The notes beneath the pieces were generated by a model. The model made no database searches. It worked only from the letters and a program-made list of their open reading frames with translations, and was not told where the DNA came from. This document shows, piece by piece, positions 21,864-31,635 of a stretch of DNA of 32,484 bases; position 1 is the stretch's first letter, and every line of letters starts with the position of its first letter. Where the stretch lies: assembly GCF_000485595.1 (NCBI RefSeq), contig NW_014577427.1, forward strand, positions 31,886-64,369, given 5' to 3'. Origin of the DNA: Priapulus caudatus (Eukaryota > Priapulida > Priapulimorpha > Priapulimorphida > Priapulidae). The position numbers and the translations under genes are program-made.

Positions 21864-21935
21864 TTCCCCAGCTGGGACTCGAACCCGGAATCCCTGTATA
21901 GGAGACGGATGTTCTAGCGATTACGCCACTGCGCC
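21864..21935 (-). pseudogene. tRNA-Arg(CCT)-like head of a SINE
   Basis: On the minus strand a 72-nt cloverleaf-like sequence begins GGCGCAGTGGCGTAATCGCT (A-box region), has an anticodon loop CTCCTAT with CCT at the anticodon position, then GGGTTCGAGTCCC (B box and T arm), and ends CAGCTGGGGAA. The loop and 3' half strongly resemble animal tRNA-Arg-CCT. The D and anticodon stems are imperfect, and the sequence sits inside a repeat with a second degenerate copy at 21211-21242 (plus strand). I therefore call it a SINE promoter head and not a working tRNA gene. Confidence 0.7.
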
Positions 21936-22097
21936 GTTAAGATTATACACCATGGATTCACACGTACGTGTTGTTAATCTGTATGCACCGCCGCCATCTA
22001 TTGATGAATAGAATTTTTATCAACTTTTAACTTTTTTAAATTTTTGTTTTAGCCAGAACCACTTCCCAGACGTGCTGATTCTGAAAATATCTTTAGT

Positions 22098-22249
22098 TTT
22101 CCTCTAGGCTACTGCGGAGTTCTCTAGTTATGCGAGTACGGACTAATTCGGCTGAACAACTTTATATATATAGATTTTCCTCTAGGCTGCGGAGTTCTCT
22201 AGTTATGCGAGTACGGACTAATTCGGCTGAACAACTTTATATATATATA
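22098..22249. repeat. Tandem duplication of a 75-bp SINE end
   Basis: The block TTTTCCTCTAGGCTACTGCGG through CGGCTGAACAACTTTATATA occurs twice in direct order, the second copy lacking four bases (GGCTGCGG). This is a local duplication of the outer end of the right-hand SINE-like copy. Confidence 0.9.
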
Positions 22250-22875
22250 GATATGTGTCTGACTGGATGCACATAGTGTTAGTCTTCTGTATATTTTCCC
22301 TGTTCAATTAAAAAAGTACTATCATTTTGTCATCAGCTGCATGATATAACTCCATCTGGCATACAGCTATTAGCAAGCTATTACTTGTAGCGATATTTTA
22401 TATATTAATAATTGCACTTGAGTCTATATTATGTGCATGTAGAATTCGGATCACCTTTACTGTATGCAGTGGGAGTGGTATTGCATTAATAGTGAGGTGT
22501 TTGCATCGCTGTCACCCAGGCTAACTTTCATTGTTTTTAAGTACGAAACAAACTTAAGTACCCCCTTAAAGTACACCCCTCATGTTCATTTCCAAGTGCA
22601 TACCATACATCTCTAATATTCCTTTCCCTCATCAAGTAACATTATTACTTAACCCTGGATCATGACATCCATTCTGTGACTCATTTCATGACGTAAGGTT
22701 GCGTGTGCCTATCTGGATAGGGGGTTTGAAATTAAAGGCAGTTTTGCTGCCTGCTCTCAACGTCGGCAGCAAATACATGCTGCCAAGACGTTCCTAATAA
22801 ACCATAGTAAAAGCACTAAAGATAGTGACGGAGTGAGTAAAGTTGCTGCCTGCCTAAAAAAAGTAAATCTACAAC
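22250..22875. other. Intergenic DNA, nothing recognised
   Basis: No exon, RNA gene or clear element end was seen. A short imperfect inverted repeat around GTTGCTGCCTGC / GGCAGCAAATAC lies near 22740-22860. Confidence 0.45.
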
Positions 22876-22883
22876 CCTAGGAC

Positions 22884-23323
22884 AAGTGGCGTAGCCAGGA
22901 TTTTTTAACAGGGGGGGGGCAAAAACAGCGAGCTGCGCAAAATGGTGGACGACTCCGTGACTTAATATTTTAATGGTTCCTCCGCCTCCCTCTCCACACC
23001 CTCCCTATGTTCCCCCACCTCTCAGCTCTGCAATCTTTGTTTCAGGCGCCATGCATAAAGGCGACATTTTTTTCGTTGTTTTCTGCTACCAAGATATATA
23101 AAAGGAGTGGGGTGAAAAACAGGCGGGGGGTATTGGGGTCCTCCCCCAGACAATTTTTAAAATGTTGATCGCAGATGGTATTTGAGGCACTTTTGAGTAC
23201 ATGTACATCCTTCATTCTGACTAGGAAAATTCTCTTTTTAGTAGAACAATTATTTTTTTATTTTTACTTTCGGATCAACAGGGGGGCCATGGCACCCTTT
23301 GCTCCCCCCTAACTACGCCACTG
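22884..23323. mobile_element. 440-bp non-autonomous hAT-type transposon
   Basis: The ends are AAGTGGCGTAGCCAGG on the left and, as reverse complement of the right, CAGTGGCGTAGTTAGGGGGG. The 8-mer CCTAGGAC flanks both ends (22876-22883 and 23324-23331). An 8-bp duplication with CAGTGGCGTAG termini is characteristic of hAT elements. A poly-G run lies just inside the left end and a CTCCCCC-type stretch inside the right. No transposase is present. Confidence 0.9.
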
Positions 23324-23331
23324 CCTAGGAC

Positions 23332-23942
23332 ACATTTGCATTATTAAACTGCAAAAGATGGCAAACTGTTATTACTGTTTTAAGTTCTAACATTACCAGT
23401 ATTAAGTATTATTAAATGTGATTGTTACTACCTTGTCATGAACAGGCATAATTGGTCAGGAACAACTAAAAGTGTAATTGTATGTTATATGAGCAAATAT
23501 AATTATTGCCGTTGATATATCTTTACTCGTTACACGACGATGTGTTTAGTCTACAACTGAATTGCTATTCATTTGGGCTTTGAATCTCTTATGCACTTGA
23601 CCATTCTCATTACCTAAACATTTTCATGATTTCCAATGATGGCAAATTTCTATATAAATTTAACATTAAATAATGCAATCTAATTTTTTTCAACATTACT
23701 TTATTTAGGGGTGTTATAGAAATATTAATAAAATTATTACATTAATTAAACAGCAAATATGAAAACTGCAACCGAAATTGCTCTATATAAATAAAATAAA
23801 AAAATATATCTCTGTGCACATATACAATCTAGACGTATGAACATGACTCACTGTACGAATCGCATATAACATATGATCAAGAGTGTGAATAATTAATTTA
23901 CGCAGCATCCTCTTGATATAATACGTATGAACCCGTAACACT
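23332..23942. other. AT-rich sequence containing the NEK 3' UTR
   Basis: No element recognised. The part near 23943 is presumably the 3' untranslated region of the NEK gene. Confidence 0.5.
23700..23705 (-). terminator. Candidate poly(A) signal for NEK gene
   Basis: TTTATT on the plus strand is AATAAA on the gene strand, about 240 bp past the stop codon at 23943. Confidence 0.35.
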
Positions 23943-26900
23943 CTACTGAGATTCCACTTCCAGAAGTTTCAAGATAACAGGCAAGTACATCAAATTCTCC
24001 TTTCCGAGCATGGACAAAGAATCCTCAAACGCGATTGTGTTGTCGTCCACCCGGCCCTTCATGCGCGCCAGCAATCTTTCGCACAGTTCCCTGCCTACCT
24101 TCTTCTCCAGGAAGTCCCACAGCTCTCGCGACACCGGGGAAGAATCGGAGAACCCGGACGGACGCCGGTGAACCCTGTACAGCAACCTCGCGACGACCAA
24201 CTGCTCCTCCTCCTCCTCCTCCTCGCTGTCCTTCCTGGCCGCGACTTTCTCCGGCTGAAACTTGTTCAGACGCCCGAGGACCTTTGTCAGCATGTTGATT
24301 TTCGTCTGCTTGTTGTTGTTCTTCTCGTGCTTACTCGCAGACGTGGGGGCGCCGGTGGAGACCTCGCCGGCAACGCCGAAGACTTCGTCGTCTCCGGCGC
24401 ACCTGTCGTCGTCGGCAACGGCGGTGTCCGAATTGCAGCAGCCGAGTAGACTCTCGCGGCCGCTCGACGTTGCCTCGGCGACGAACGCGCGCATCGTGTA
24501 CGTCTTGCAGTTGACGTGGCTCTCTCGCGGCAGCTCACCGCCCCGGACCCTCGCCTCTCCGTCCCGCGTGACCTGTGACGGCTGCTCCCCGGAGATACTC
24601 GGTATTTCTTCGCGCAGGAGCAACTTGGGTGGCGGCTTCGGTCCTAGCGGCGCTTCTTCATCAGGCTGGGTCTTGACGTTGCCTTCGCTGTAACCGCTGT
24701 CGTACTGCGGTAGTACCTCTTGTCCGCTACACGCAGATGCTTTCCTGAGGCTGCATTCGGCTGCCTGTCTAGTGACCAGACAGCGTAGACTCTCTTCTGC
24801 AGCTTTACCTTGCACTGCAGTTCCCTTTCGCAGACCAGTCACCTGCATGGCAAACAATCATTACCCCTAAATAACTTTTCAATAAAAGTTCTTATAAAAC
24901 AAAGTTCGCACGCTTGCACAACCAACCCCTAGAAATTTCAGTGTTTATATTCCATTTAAGAAAAAAAATAAACAGGCTGACCCCAGGTGTCCAAGTACAA
25001 TAATGTTTTCATATCTTATTTTGCTCTCATGGCAGATGTTAAATTTGTCCTCAAGTTTAAAAATACTATACACCATGATGAACACACGCTACATACCATT
25101 TTTACTTCTACATCTTTGGAGCTTGAATCTGAGACTGCTTGGCGCACTCGCGTATGCTTTCGTTGAATCTTAGGCGTTGACAGCGAACTTTTACGTGACT
25201 GCACACGAGCCCGCAGCGCCACATTTGGATCAATCTAAAATAGAGTTCCCCTATTAGTTTACTTTCGGATTGAATAATACTTGCATGGTCATGCCTGAGT
25301 CATTAGTTGTGCAGGTAACAGTAGCTTTCGAGTTATTAGCAATCAGAAGCAATTGCACCTATTTAATTGAAATATTAAATTTAAGATGACACACATTTAC
25401 ATTAACAGGTAACTTCGCATTGAATTTAATCAACAATGTTCCCATGCAATCATAGTACCAGCTAGCATTATTATATTCACCATGAATCTTGTACCCAAGA
25501 ACACAATTCTGAAAGTGGCTAGCCACTACCTAGTATACAAGTTTAGATTTGTTTAGTATACGAAAGGGTTTGCCATAGCTTTATCACAACTTTTCGACAA
25601 TAAAGTTCGAAATCCCGCCGCACATCCAACGCTAAGACGGCGCACAACCGAACTCACATTCTCTTTATTTTCTCCGGCGCACTGCGCCTTCCTCTCCCTC
25701 TGGCCGGCTCGGTGAATCAGGCGAGTGCTGTCCTTCTCGCGCCTGGCTTCCTTCCCGGCTCCGCGCGCAGTGTTTGTGCGGTCGCACACGCCCTCCCGTA
25801 TCTGCGCAGACTCCTGCACGGCCGCTCGCGCCCCTCCTCCTCCCGCGCCGCTGCCCCGCCCAGCGGTCTCCTCCCGCGACACGTCCCCCGTCGGTTCGGT
25901 GGGTGCTGCCGCCGGACGACGCCCCTGCTGCGGACGCACGCTGTGTTGCTGCATGCGCTCGTAGTGCGAGATGTAGAGCTGTATGTGTGGCTGCAGGTTC
26001 TCCACAGAGAGTATCTGTGCGGCGGACGGCCGGCGTAGAGGGTCGGCCCGCAGCAGCACGTACACGAGGTCTTGTATGAGCGGCCCGTAGACGCTGTTGG
26101 GAAACAGGCGCCGTCAGTTATCATCGTCAAAGTGTCATTTCAGAGCGATTTTTATGACAACCGGTGATAAGAAGATCGTGTTTTGGTTTTCGCAACGTTA
26201 AACTATTAGTTGTTTTATACAAGTATGCACCAATTGTAAAAATGTAGCAGTTATGCCTGAGAGGGAATTATCACGTAACATAAAATAATTCCTAGATGAT
26301 GAAATTAAATTATTGTTATAATTAAAAGGAAATACACGCAGTGCGCAGAAGACTTACCTTGGTATAGGATTATATTTGCCTTGCATGATCTTGAATACCA
26401 GGCTATTGAAGTCAGCACCATGGAAAGGATATGTAAGAGCTGCAATCTCATAGAGAACACATCCAAGTGCCCACATGTCACTCTTTTGATTATATCTTGA
26501 TAGGATGGTTAATTAAAACAATAGTTTATTAAAGATAATTAATTTCATTATCATAGCTTATTAAATATGGAAAGTACTACTGACCTATTTTTGACAGATT
26601 ATACGTGATCGTTGAAGCGAAGATACGTAGTGTAGTTACTAATGCTATTTGTCAAGATTTTCATTTATAATAATGTGATGATGCTGAAAGGATACGGTTT
26701 TCGTTGGCAAATCTCCGGGGAAATGTAGTATGGTGTTCCTATTGCGGTCTGAGCATGATCGTGTGTGCCTTCAAGGATCCGAGCTATACCAAAATCTCCT
26801 ACTTTTACAATATTGTCTTCAGTCAGAAAGATGTTTGCAGCCTTGAGATCTGAAACAAAAATAGAATCACCTACATAATTCATCTGAAGCAAACTTGTTT

Positions 26901-29900
26901 CATGTGAAAAATATAACACCGTAAAATGTGCATACTTTGAATTTATATAATTTGGTTCAGCTCATCAATTATGAGTAAAACACCAAATTTAGTCTTGAAA
27001 CTTTATTAAAATACCAACTAATTTGTTGAGACCTTTAAATCAGAATACACATTTAGAAACAACAGATAGGATTGACATTGCCTTAGAGAACCCATGTGGG
27101 TAAATGCCTACTACAGAGTAGAACACAGCAAATATACATTCAATAAACTTAGCTGGTTACCTACTTAAACTAGTGTAATAACAAGATAAGAACTAACTTT
27201 ACCTCTGTGTAATATACTTTGTCCATGTATGTATTCGAGGGCGAAACAAATTTGGACAAACCAATTTAAGATCGTAACTTCTTTAAAAAGTTGCCCCTTC
27301 TGAAGCTTGATCTTCTGATGGATGTCTCCTGAATTAATAAATATAAATTTATATGAAATTATAATAAAAATTAAAGCAACATTGAGAGGAGATGATGAAA
27401 TGAATTTTTTTGCAGTGGCTGGAGGTACGGTAGCCGTATCTCCAACTTACGAGGCTGGAGGTATGGCAGTCCATTCGCTTTCATACAAACGAGACCAAGA
27501 TGGCGGCAGATTTTGAAATAATGCCTTGGGAAATAAATTCACGATTTGAGTTTTGATGAGCTAGAAAACACTCGGATTAGGTATGAAAATGAACATTATG
27601 ATTATTGTAAACTTTACATCAGAAGATCGCAAATAATTGCCTCAGCCCTCAAACAAATACCAAAAAGGGGCTTCAACGAACGATGGCTGCCGTACCTCCA
27701 GCCACTTCCAGTTTGTTTAGCAATCTTTACGTAGACTGTTGCAGTCTAGTATAGAAGTATTATATTATATTAGAACTATTAGAAAGTATAGTGTATTTAC
27801 AGTGTTTTCATGTACTTTGTGTTATAAAACGTTTAGTAGTTCAACGGGACGGGGAGAAATTACATGCACGAGTCGTTCTGGAACACTGCCAAAGTGTTGC
27901 TACAGGCCCGCACGCATTGTTAACATACGTAACACCATTTTATCTAACCGCGCTCAGCTGGCCGTGCGATACTGTACATAGGACATCGCGTGTATTGATT
28001 ACCCCGATTAGTTTGGAAGACACCGGACCGTCACTAGTTGATAGTTTGTTACCAACATAATATTTAATTGTGTGAAATTGATTACACTGTTGGAAAATAT
28101 TACTTATCTTGTCTATAACTGGCTAGTTATTAGTAGTCAGTAATATGAAAGCCAACTGCAAAGAGAAACTAAAACGGGAACTAGCCTATCTGCAGACAGC
28201 ATGAGCAGCATGATAATGTTACTATCACTATCAGTGTTATATGTAACATTTCATTATAGCCTTCTGTTCATTCAGTCTATATTACAGAAAGCTGAGAAAT
28301 GCTGTTAATTGGTTGTAATGTAGTATATATACATAATATAATATAAATGTAACAGCAATACTATATAAATATAATCTCAGTCTATTTTCAAAACATGTTA
28401 CTAGTTTCTCTTTCTCTTAACAGTGTGTGTCTGTTGTATTGCTCAAGACTACCTCAGCGTAAAGAAGCTAATTGTTCAAAGCGTGAATGGCGATAATAAT
28501 GTAAATTATTATTACTGTTGCAACAACAAAGTATCATACATACAAAGATATGATATAATTGATTTATTTGTACCATACCAGGGTTCTCCCCAGGATGAAA
28601 TTGAAACAGGGGGGGGAGGGTGGAGGGGGTGAGGGGGAGGGGAAACTAGGGGGGTCAGGGGGCCTGGTCGAATCACTGGCAGCAAGAACAAGTCCGCACC
28701 TGCAGCTACAACACACACGCATCTATTGACTATATATAACAACATTATATATAGTTATATATAACTACTATAACAACTATTGCTACTATAGCTGCGTTCA
28801 CACGTATACACGGCCTCGCTGGTTCCGTACTTAGTTGGTGCTGAGTTCGGCTGAAATGCCTTCACACGAGATACACGAGATTCGAGGCTTAGCTAGCTAG
28901 GTATAATATAGACTGGTACCCGGTCGACAGTTCCACACGCTACACTAACGTCGTGCAGCGAATGGGTACCAGTCTAGGTTAGCGTGCTACAGTTTCGCAA
29001 TTCGAATGCATTCACACGACAGACAATACGCGGCCAGCGTGGTGCCGAATATACGCGGCTTAGTTGGCGCGGAATATGATTCCGCGCTATTGCAAGCCGC
29101 GTATTTCAGTACGGTACTGAATAAGCCGCGTATATTTTAGCGTGTGAACGCTCAAGTACGGAACTGAAATCCTCGTGTGAACGCAGCTTATAACAACTAT
29201 AACTACTATAACAACTATATATAACGTTGTTATATATAGTCAATAGATGCGTGTGTGCTGTAGCTGCAGGTGCGGACTTGTTCTTGCTGCCAGTAGGTCG
29301 AATGGGAATTCTTGCCGAGGTGGCCCCTCAATTGCCAGTAGCAGCAGCGCCTCCAAAGCTGACTCACTCAGCCTGTTCCTCATGTAGCCATTTCCATTAA
29401 AAAAAAAACCAATTTTTTTTTAATCGGGGCGGAAATAATTTAAATGTGGCGCAACGATTGAAATGGGGGGGGGGTTCCCAAACGGGGCGGGCGCGCCCGG
29501 TTTGCGCAACGTAGGGAGAAGCCTGCATACCATACATAATTATGTTTCATTTTTATTTAAATTATTTATTTTTATGTAAATGTAATGAAGCCCTATTGGA
29601 TTCACAATCGGTAACCAAGTTGGATTGGTGACCTGTTTCCATGGCAACAGCAACAAATAAACTGAAAATAACAGTATAATTATGGTAATATAAATAATAT
29701 ATAATACACATATAAATACATAACTAATGTAAAAATAAAACAAATACACTGATTGAAACTAAAATGAGAACAAATTTAGGGTAGGAGATGTAACTTAAAT
29801 AAATTTTTACCTGATGTGGTCAATTTGATGACGTCATAGATCATCCAGGTAAGGTCATCGAGAGGTTAAATTACGGCTACTACTTACCTTTAGTAGGGAC

Positions 29901-30849
29901 ATACCTCATGTGAAATATCAAGGTAATTCGATGAGAAATGTAGAAGATATGACGAATTAAGTCACTAAAATTAAGTAAAAGTGCACAAAAATTTGCCGTT
30001 TTGCTCCTATAGGCCGATGAAAGTTGATGTCATGGTTCTCGTCAGCGCCCGCATCAAATTTTACTCCCGCACCAAAAAAGTTCAACACTCATCGCTGACG
30101 AAATTCCCGCATCAAAAAGTCCCCATATGAAATTCCCGCCTCAAAAAATCAACAATCTACAGTCAGCACTACATGTATGGAAGACAAACAGTAAAAATTT
30201 GAGTAAAAACTGTCAACAAAGAAGTTATGACATTTTTCAATCTTATTTTGCATTATGTACAAGACCTGACCTGATACCCTCACTAAGTTCTATTGGTTTG
30301 TATATGAAAGATGAATGTTGATCTAAATCCCTTATCAAAATCTCAACAATGCCTGACGAGCACCATGAAATCAACCTTGGATTCCTCAAACTGCGTCAAA
30401 ATTCCACCACGAAAAAACCATTAAGAAAAAAAATCACCTACTAGTACTATGCCTATTTTATGCTTGAACATGACTTGTCACTTGGTTTCTATTCTTTTTT
30501 TGTAACACCAACTAAAATTACTATCGCAGAAACGATTTTCGGACAAGTCTAGCGTGTAATTTATTGAATAGAACTAGAACTTAGAAGTACCTTTTTCGGC
30601 GAACTCCATGACAATGTATAGCGACCCATGTTCTAGGAAGGCTTCTCTGTATCGTATAACATTTGCGTGTTTACACCTTGATAAAATCGCAACTTCGCTC
30701 GCTGCATGCTCTCTTTCCTTTTGAGGCATGGCTTTTACATTAATCTCTTTTATCACATAGCGTTTACTGCTGGATTTTGATTGAACTAGCCATGCTTTTC
30801 CAAAAGTTCCAGATCCCACCAATTCCAACCTCTTGTACTTTCCCGCCAT
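23943..30849 (-). CDS. NIMA-related (NEK) Ser/Thr protein kinase, 7 exons
   Basis: Exons on the minus strand: 30849-30591, 27328-27203, 26849-26696, 26495-26358, 26093-25658, 25234-25097, 24842-23943. They sum to 2151 nt, or 716 aa; all GT-AG, phases consistent. The N-terminal kinase domain (about 5-255) has glycine loop GSGTFGK (12-18), catalytic Lys34 in VIKEI, HRDLKAAN (127-134), DFG (147-149) and the activation segment GTPYYISPE, so it should be active. Wording such as RYVIKEIN, GDIHQKIK and YNQKSDMWALGCVLYE places it in the NEK1/3/4/5 group; I cannot pick the orthologue. NEKs of this group act in cilia, cell cycle and DNA damage response. After the kinase come Gly/Ala/Arg-rich low complexity in exon 5, a KEN box (369-371) at the exon 5/6 joint, a Glu-rich run in exon 7, and a helical C-terminus (FLEKKVGRELCERLLARMK) resembling the C-terminal block of these kinases. 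Exons 5 and 7 are much more GC-rich than the introns. Intron 1 (3.26 kb) is loaded with transposons. Confidence 0.93.
27414..27706. mobile_element. 293-bp MITE in NEK intron 1, with a possible captured coding fragment
   Basis: Perfect 17-bp inverted ends: AGTGGCTGGAGGTACGG at 27414-27430 and its complement at 27690-27706, with partial pairing further in. A related word, GGCTGGAGGTATGGCAGTCC, recurs inside on the left. No convincing target duplication was found. The plus strand inside contains AAGATGGCGGCAG with a start at 27499 (MAADFEIMPWEINSR, then stops), and in another frame 27537-27733 an open stretch with SFDELENTRIRYENEHYDY and IASALKQIPKRGF. This stretch looks protein-like but I do not recognise a family. 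Confidence 0.6.
28674..29295. mobile_element. 622-bp hAT-like foldback MITE, TSD GGTCGAAT
   Basis: Inverted arms of about 110 bp start YACTGGCAGCAAGAAC and run through AGTCCGCACCTGCAGCTAC and CGCATCTATTGACTATATAT. The 8-mer GGTCGAAT lies on both sides (28666-28673 and 29296-29303), a clean target duplication of hAT length. Its centre is occupied by another inverted-repeat element (28791-29187). Confidence 0.88.
28791..29187. mobile_element. Innermost palindromic MITE (GCTGCGTTCACACG ends)
   Basis: The ends are GCTGCGTTCACACG and its exact complement CGTGTGAACGCAGC. Further inverted pairs sit inside: AATATACGCGGCTTA with TAAGCCGCGTATATT, and GACTGGTACCC with GGGTACCAGTC. Flanks are TA-rich (CTATA and TTATA), so a 2- to 4-bp TA-type duplication is possible but unreadable. 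CpG-rich compared with its host. Confidence 0.75.
29533..30590. other. NEK intron 1, remainder
   Basis: AT-rich intron. Near 30020-30150 the words CCCGCATCAAA, CCCGCACCAAA and AAATTCCCGC recur about six times in 120 bp, a small decayed repeat. Otherwise nothing recognised. Confidence 0.5.
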
Positions 30850-31180
30850 GTTAATTAATAGCGCCTATCCTCAGAGTTCACTTGCGCGACTATTAAAAAC
30901 TATTTTATTGTATTCCACAAATCACACATTAACATAATGTAAAAAAAATTAAAACCCAAATAAGTAATTATAGACTTTTAATATTAGTAATACTTGTTAT
31001 CTTTTAATAGTAAGAGTGTTCAATGTTTTTGATTTCGCGAGAAATCACTCGTCGTAAAGCGGCAGGTGTGTGACGACGAGGCGAAAACATTGAACACGTA
31101 AACTTTCTTCCGTGTGTTCCAGATTCGTGTTTGTGTGTTTAAGATTTACGTGTATAGTTGTTTACATACGGCTTCCTGAG
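30850..31180. promoter_or_regulatory. Shared NEK/tetraspanin divergent promoter region
   Basis: 331 bp lie between the NEK start codon (minus) and the tetraspanin start codon (plus). No clear TATA box for either gene. It contains an 83-bp hairpin-forming element (31016-31098). Confidence 0.65.
31016..31098. repeat. 83-bp nested palindrome in the NEK/tetraspanin promoter
   Basis: Outer arms GTGTTCAATGTTTT and AAAACATTGAACAC, next TCGC with GCGA, and inner arms ACTCGTCGT and ACGACGAG around an 18-nt loop. It could extrude as a cruciform or be a very small MITE. CpG-rich, lying upstream of both genes. Confidence 0.75.
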
Positions 31181-31258
31181 ATGGGGAAACGACTACAGAC
31201 GGTTGCAGCGCTTGGCTGCATGAAAACATTGCTGATGATATTCAATTTCCTCTTTTTT
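31181..31258 (+). CDS. Tetraspanin, first coding exon (partial gene)
   Basis: ATG at 31181 opens 26 codons, ending at a strong donor (TTTTTT followed by gtaagt, boundary 31258, phase 0). The peptide begins MGKRLQTVAALGCMKTLLMI and ends FNFLFF. A short cytoplasmic tail with a membrane-proximal Cys (13), followed by K-T-L-L and F-N-F-L-F entering the first membrane helix, is the standard tetraspanin N-terminus. The Cys is a typical palmitoylation site in the family. Tetraspanins are four-pass organisers of membrane microdomains. The remaining exons are not in the window, because intron 1 runs to the right edge and is filled with repeats. The subfamily cannot be decided from 26 residues. Confidence 0.78.
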
Positions 31259-31339
31259 GTAAGTTGGTATTGACTATTGCCAGTTATTGCCATTGCCTTG
31301 GTAATAAACACGAATGATGATGTACGAATGCCACTGGCA

Positions 31340-31582
31340 CTAGGGACAGCGCGTCTCCCAAGTCCGACTCAGGGGAGAGATAGTGATCCGCTAGATGGCG
31401 CATTATTAATTAACAATTAATAAATTCAGTTAACCCTAACCCTAACCCTAATCCTAATCCTAACCCTAATCCTAACCCTAATCCTAACCCTAACCCTAAT
31501 CCTAACCCTAACCCTATCCCTAATTCAAAAAAAAAATAAATAATTTGGCACCTTTCGGACTTGGGAGACGCGCTGCCCCTAG
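31340..31582. mobile_element. 243-bp MITE with telomeric-repeat core
   Basis: Inverted ends of about 29 bp with one mismatch: CTAGGGACAGCGCGTCTCCC, continuing AAGTCCGA, and on the right CGGACTTGGGAGACGCGCTG followed by CCCCTAG. No clear target duplication. The core holds the CCCTAA/TCCTAA block at 31431-31522. Lies in tetraspanin intron 1. Confidence 0.85.
31431..31522. repeat. Interstitial telomere-like (CCCTAA)n block
   Basis: About 15 tandem hexamers of CCCTAA mixed with TCCTAA, in the animal TTAGGG class. It is bounded by ordinary sequence and lies within the arms of a MITE, so it is not a chromosome end. Confidence 0.92.
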
Positions 31583-31593
31583 TCGCAGCCATG

Positions 31594-31628
31594 ATGTACT
31601 GTACTGTACTCTGTACTGTACTGTAGTC
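31594..31628. repeat. (GTACT)n short tandem repeat
   Basis: About seven imperfect GTACT units between two transposons. Confidence 0.85.
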
Positions 31629-31635
31629 TGTAGCC

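Larger units (their letters stand above)
20616..22249. mobile_element. Large inverted pair of SINE-like elements with pentanucleotide arrays
   Basis: Two copies of a composite repeat face each other. Outer-left ACTAGCGGGATACCCGG (20616) and its complement CCCGGGCAACACCGGGTATCCCGCTAG (ends about 21810) mark one module. That module runs through AACCAAGCGGTCACC-type sequence and then a (TCCCA)n array on the left (about 20735-20887) or (GGGAT)n arrays on the right (21386-21440 and 21636-21690). A second module, 20985-21290 on the left and 21811-22170 in opposite orientation on the right, carries GTTCAGCC, GATATTTTCAGAATCAGC, CAATAGATGGCGG and a tRNA-like B box. No reverse transcriptase is seen, so these are non-autonomous retroposons. 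Exact boundaries and the order of insertion are not resolved. Lies between the 3' ends of ATG3 and NEK. Confidence 0.75.
28579..29532. mobile_element. Outer transposon of a three-level nest (NEK intron 1)
   Basis: Short inverted ends CAGGGTTCTCCCC (28579) and, as reverse complement of the right end at about 29532, CAGGCTTCTCCC. CATACCA occurs at both flanks, slightly out of register, so the target duplication is uncertain. Poly-G stretches lie inside both ends. Its body is interrupted by the element at 28674-29295; removing that insert and one GGTCGAAT copy rejoins it. Confidence 0.55.

Noticed and set aside
25712-26130. Long open frames opposite and out of frame with NEK exon 5
   Set aside because: High GC content leaves all frames open; only the kinase frame matches a known family and has consistent splice phases.
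31410-31592. Leu-Gly repeat open frame, or a true chromosome end
   Set aside because: It is the CCCTAA block read on the minus strand. The block is short, impure and enclosed by MITE arms and unique DNA, so it is not a terminal telomere.
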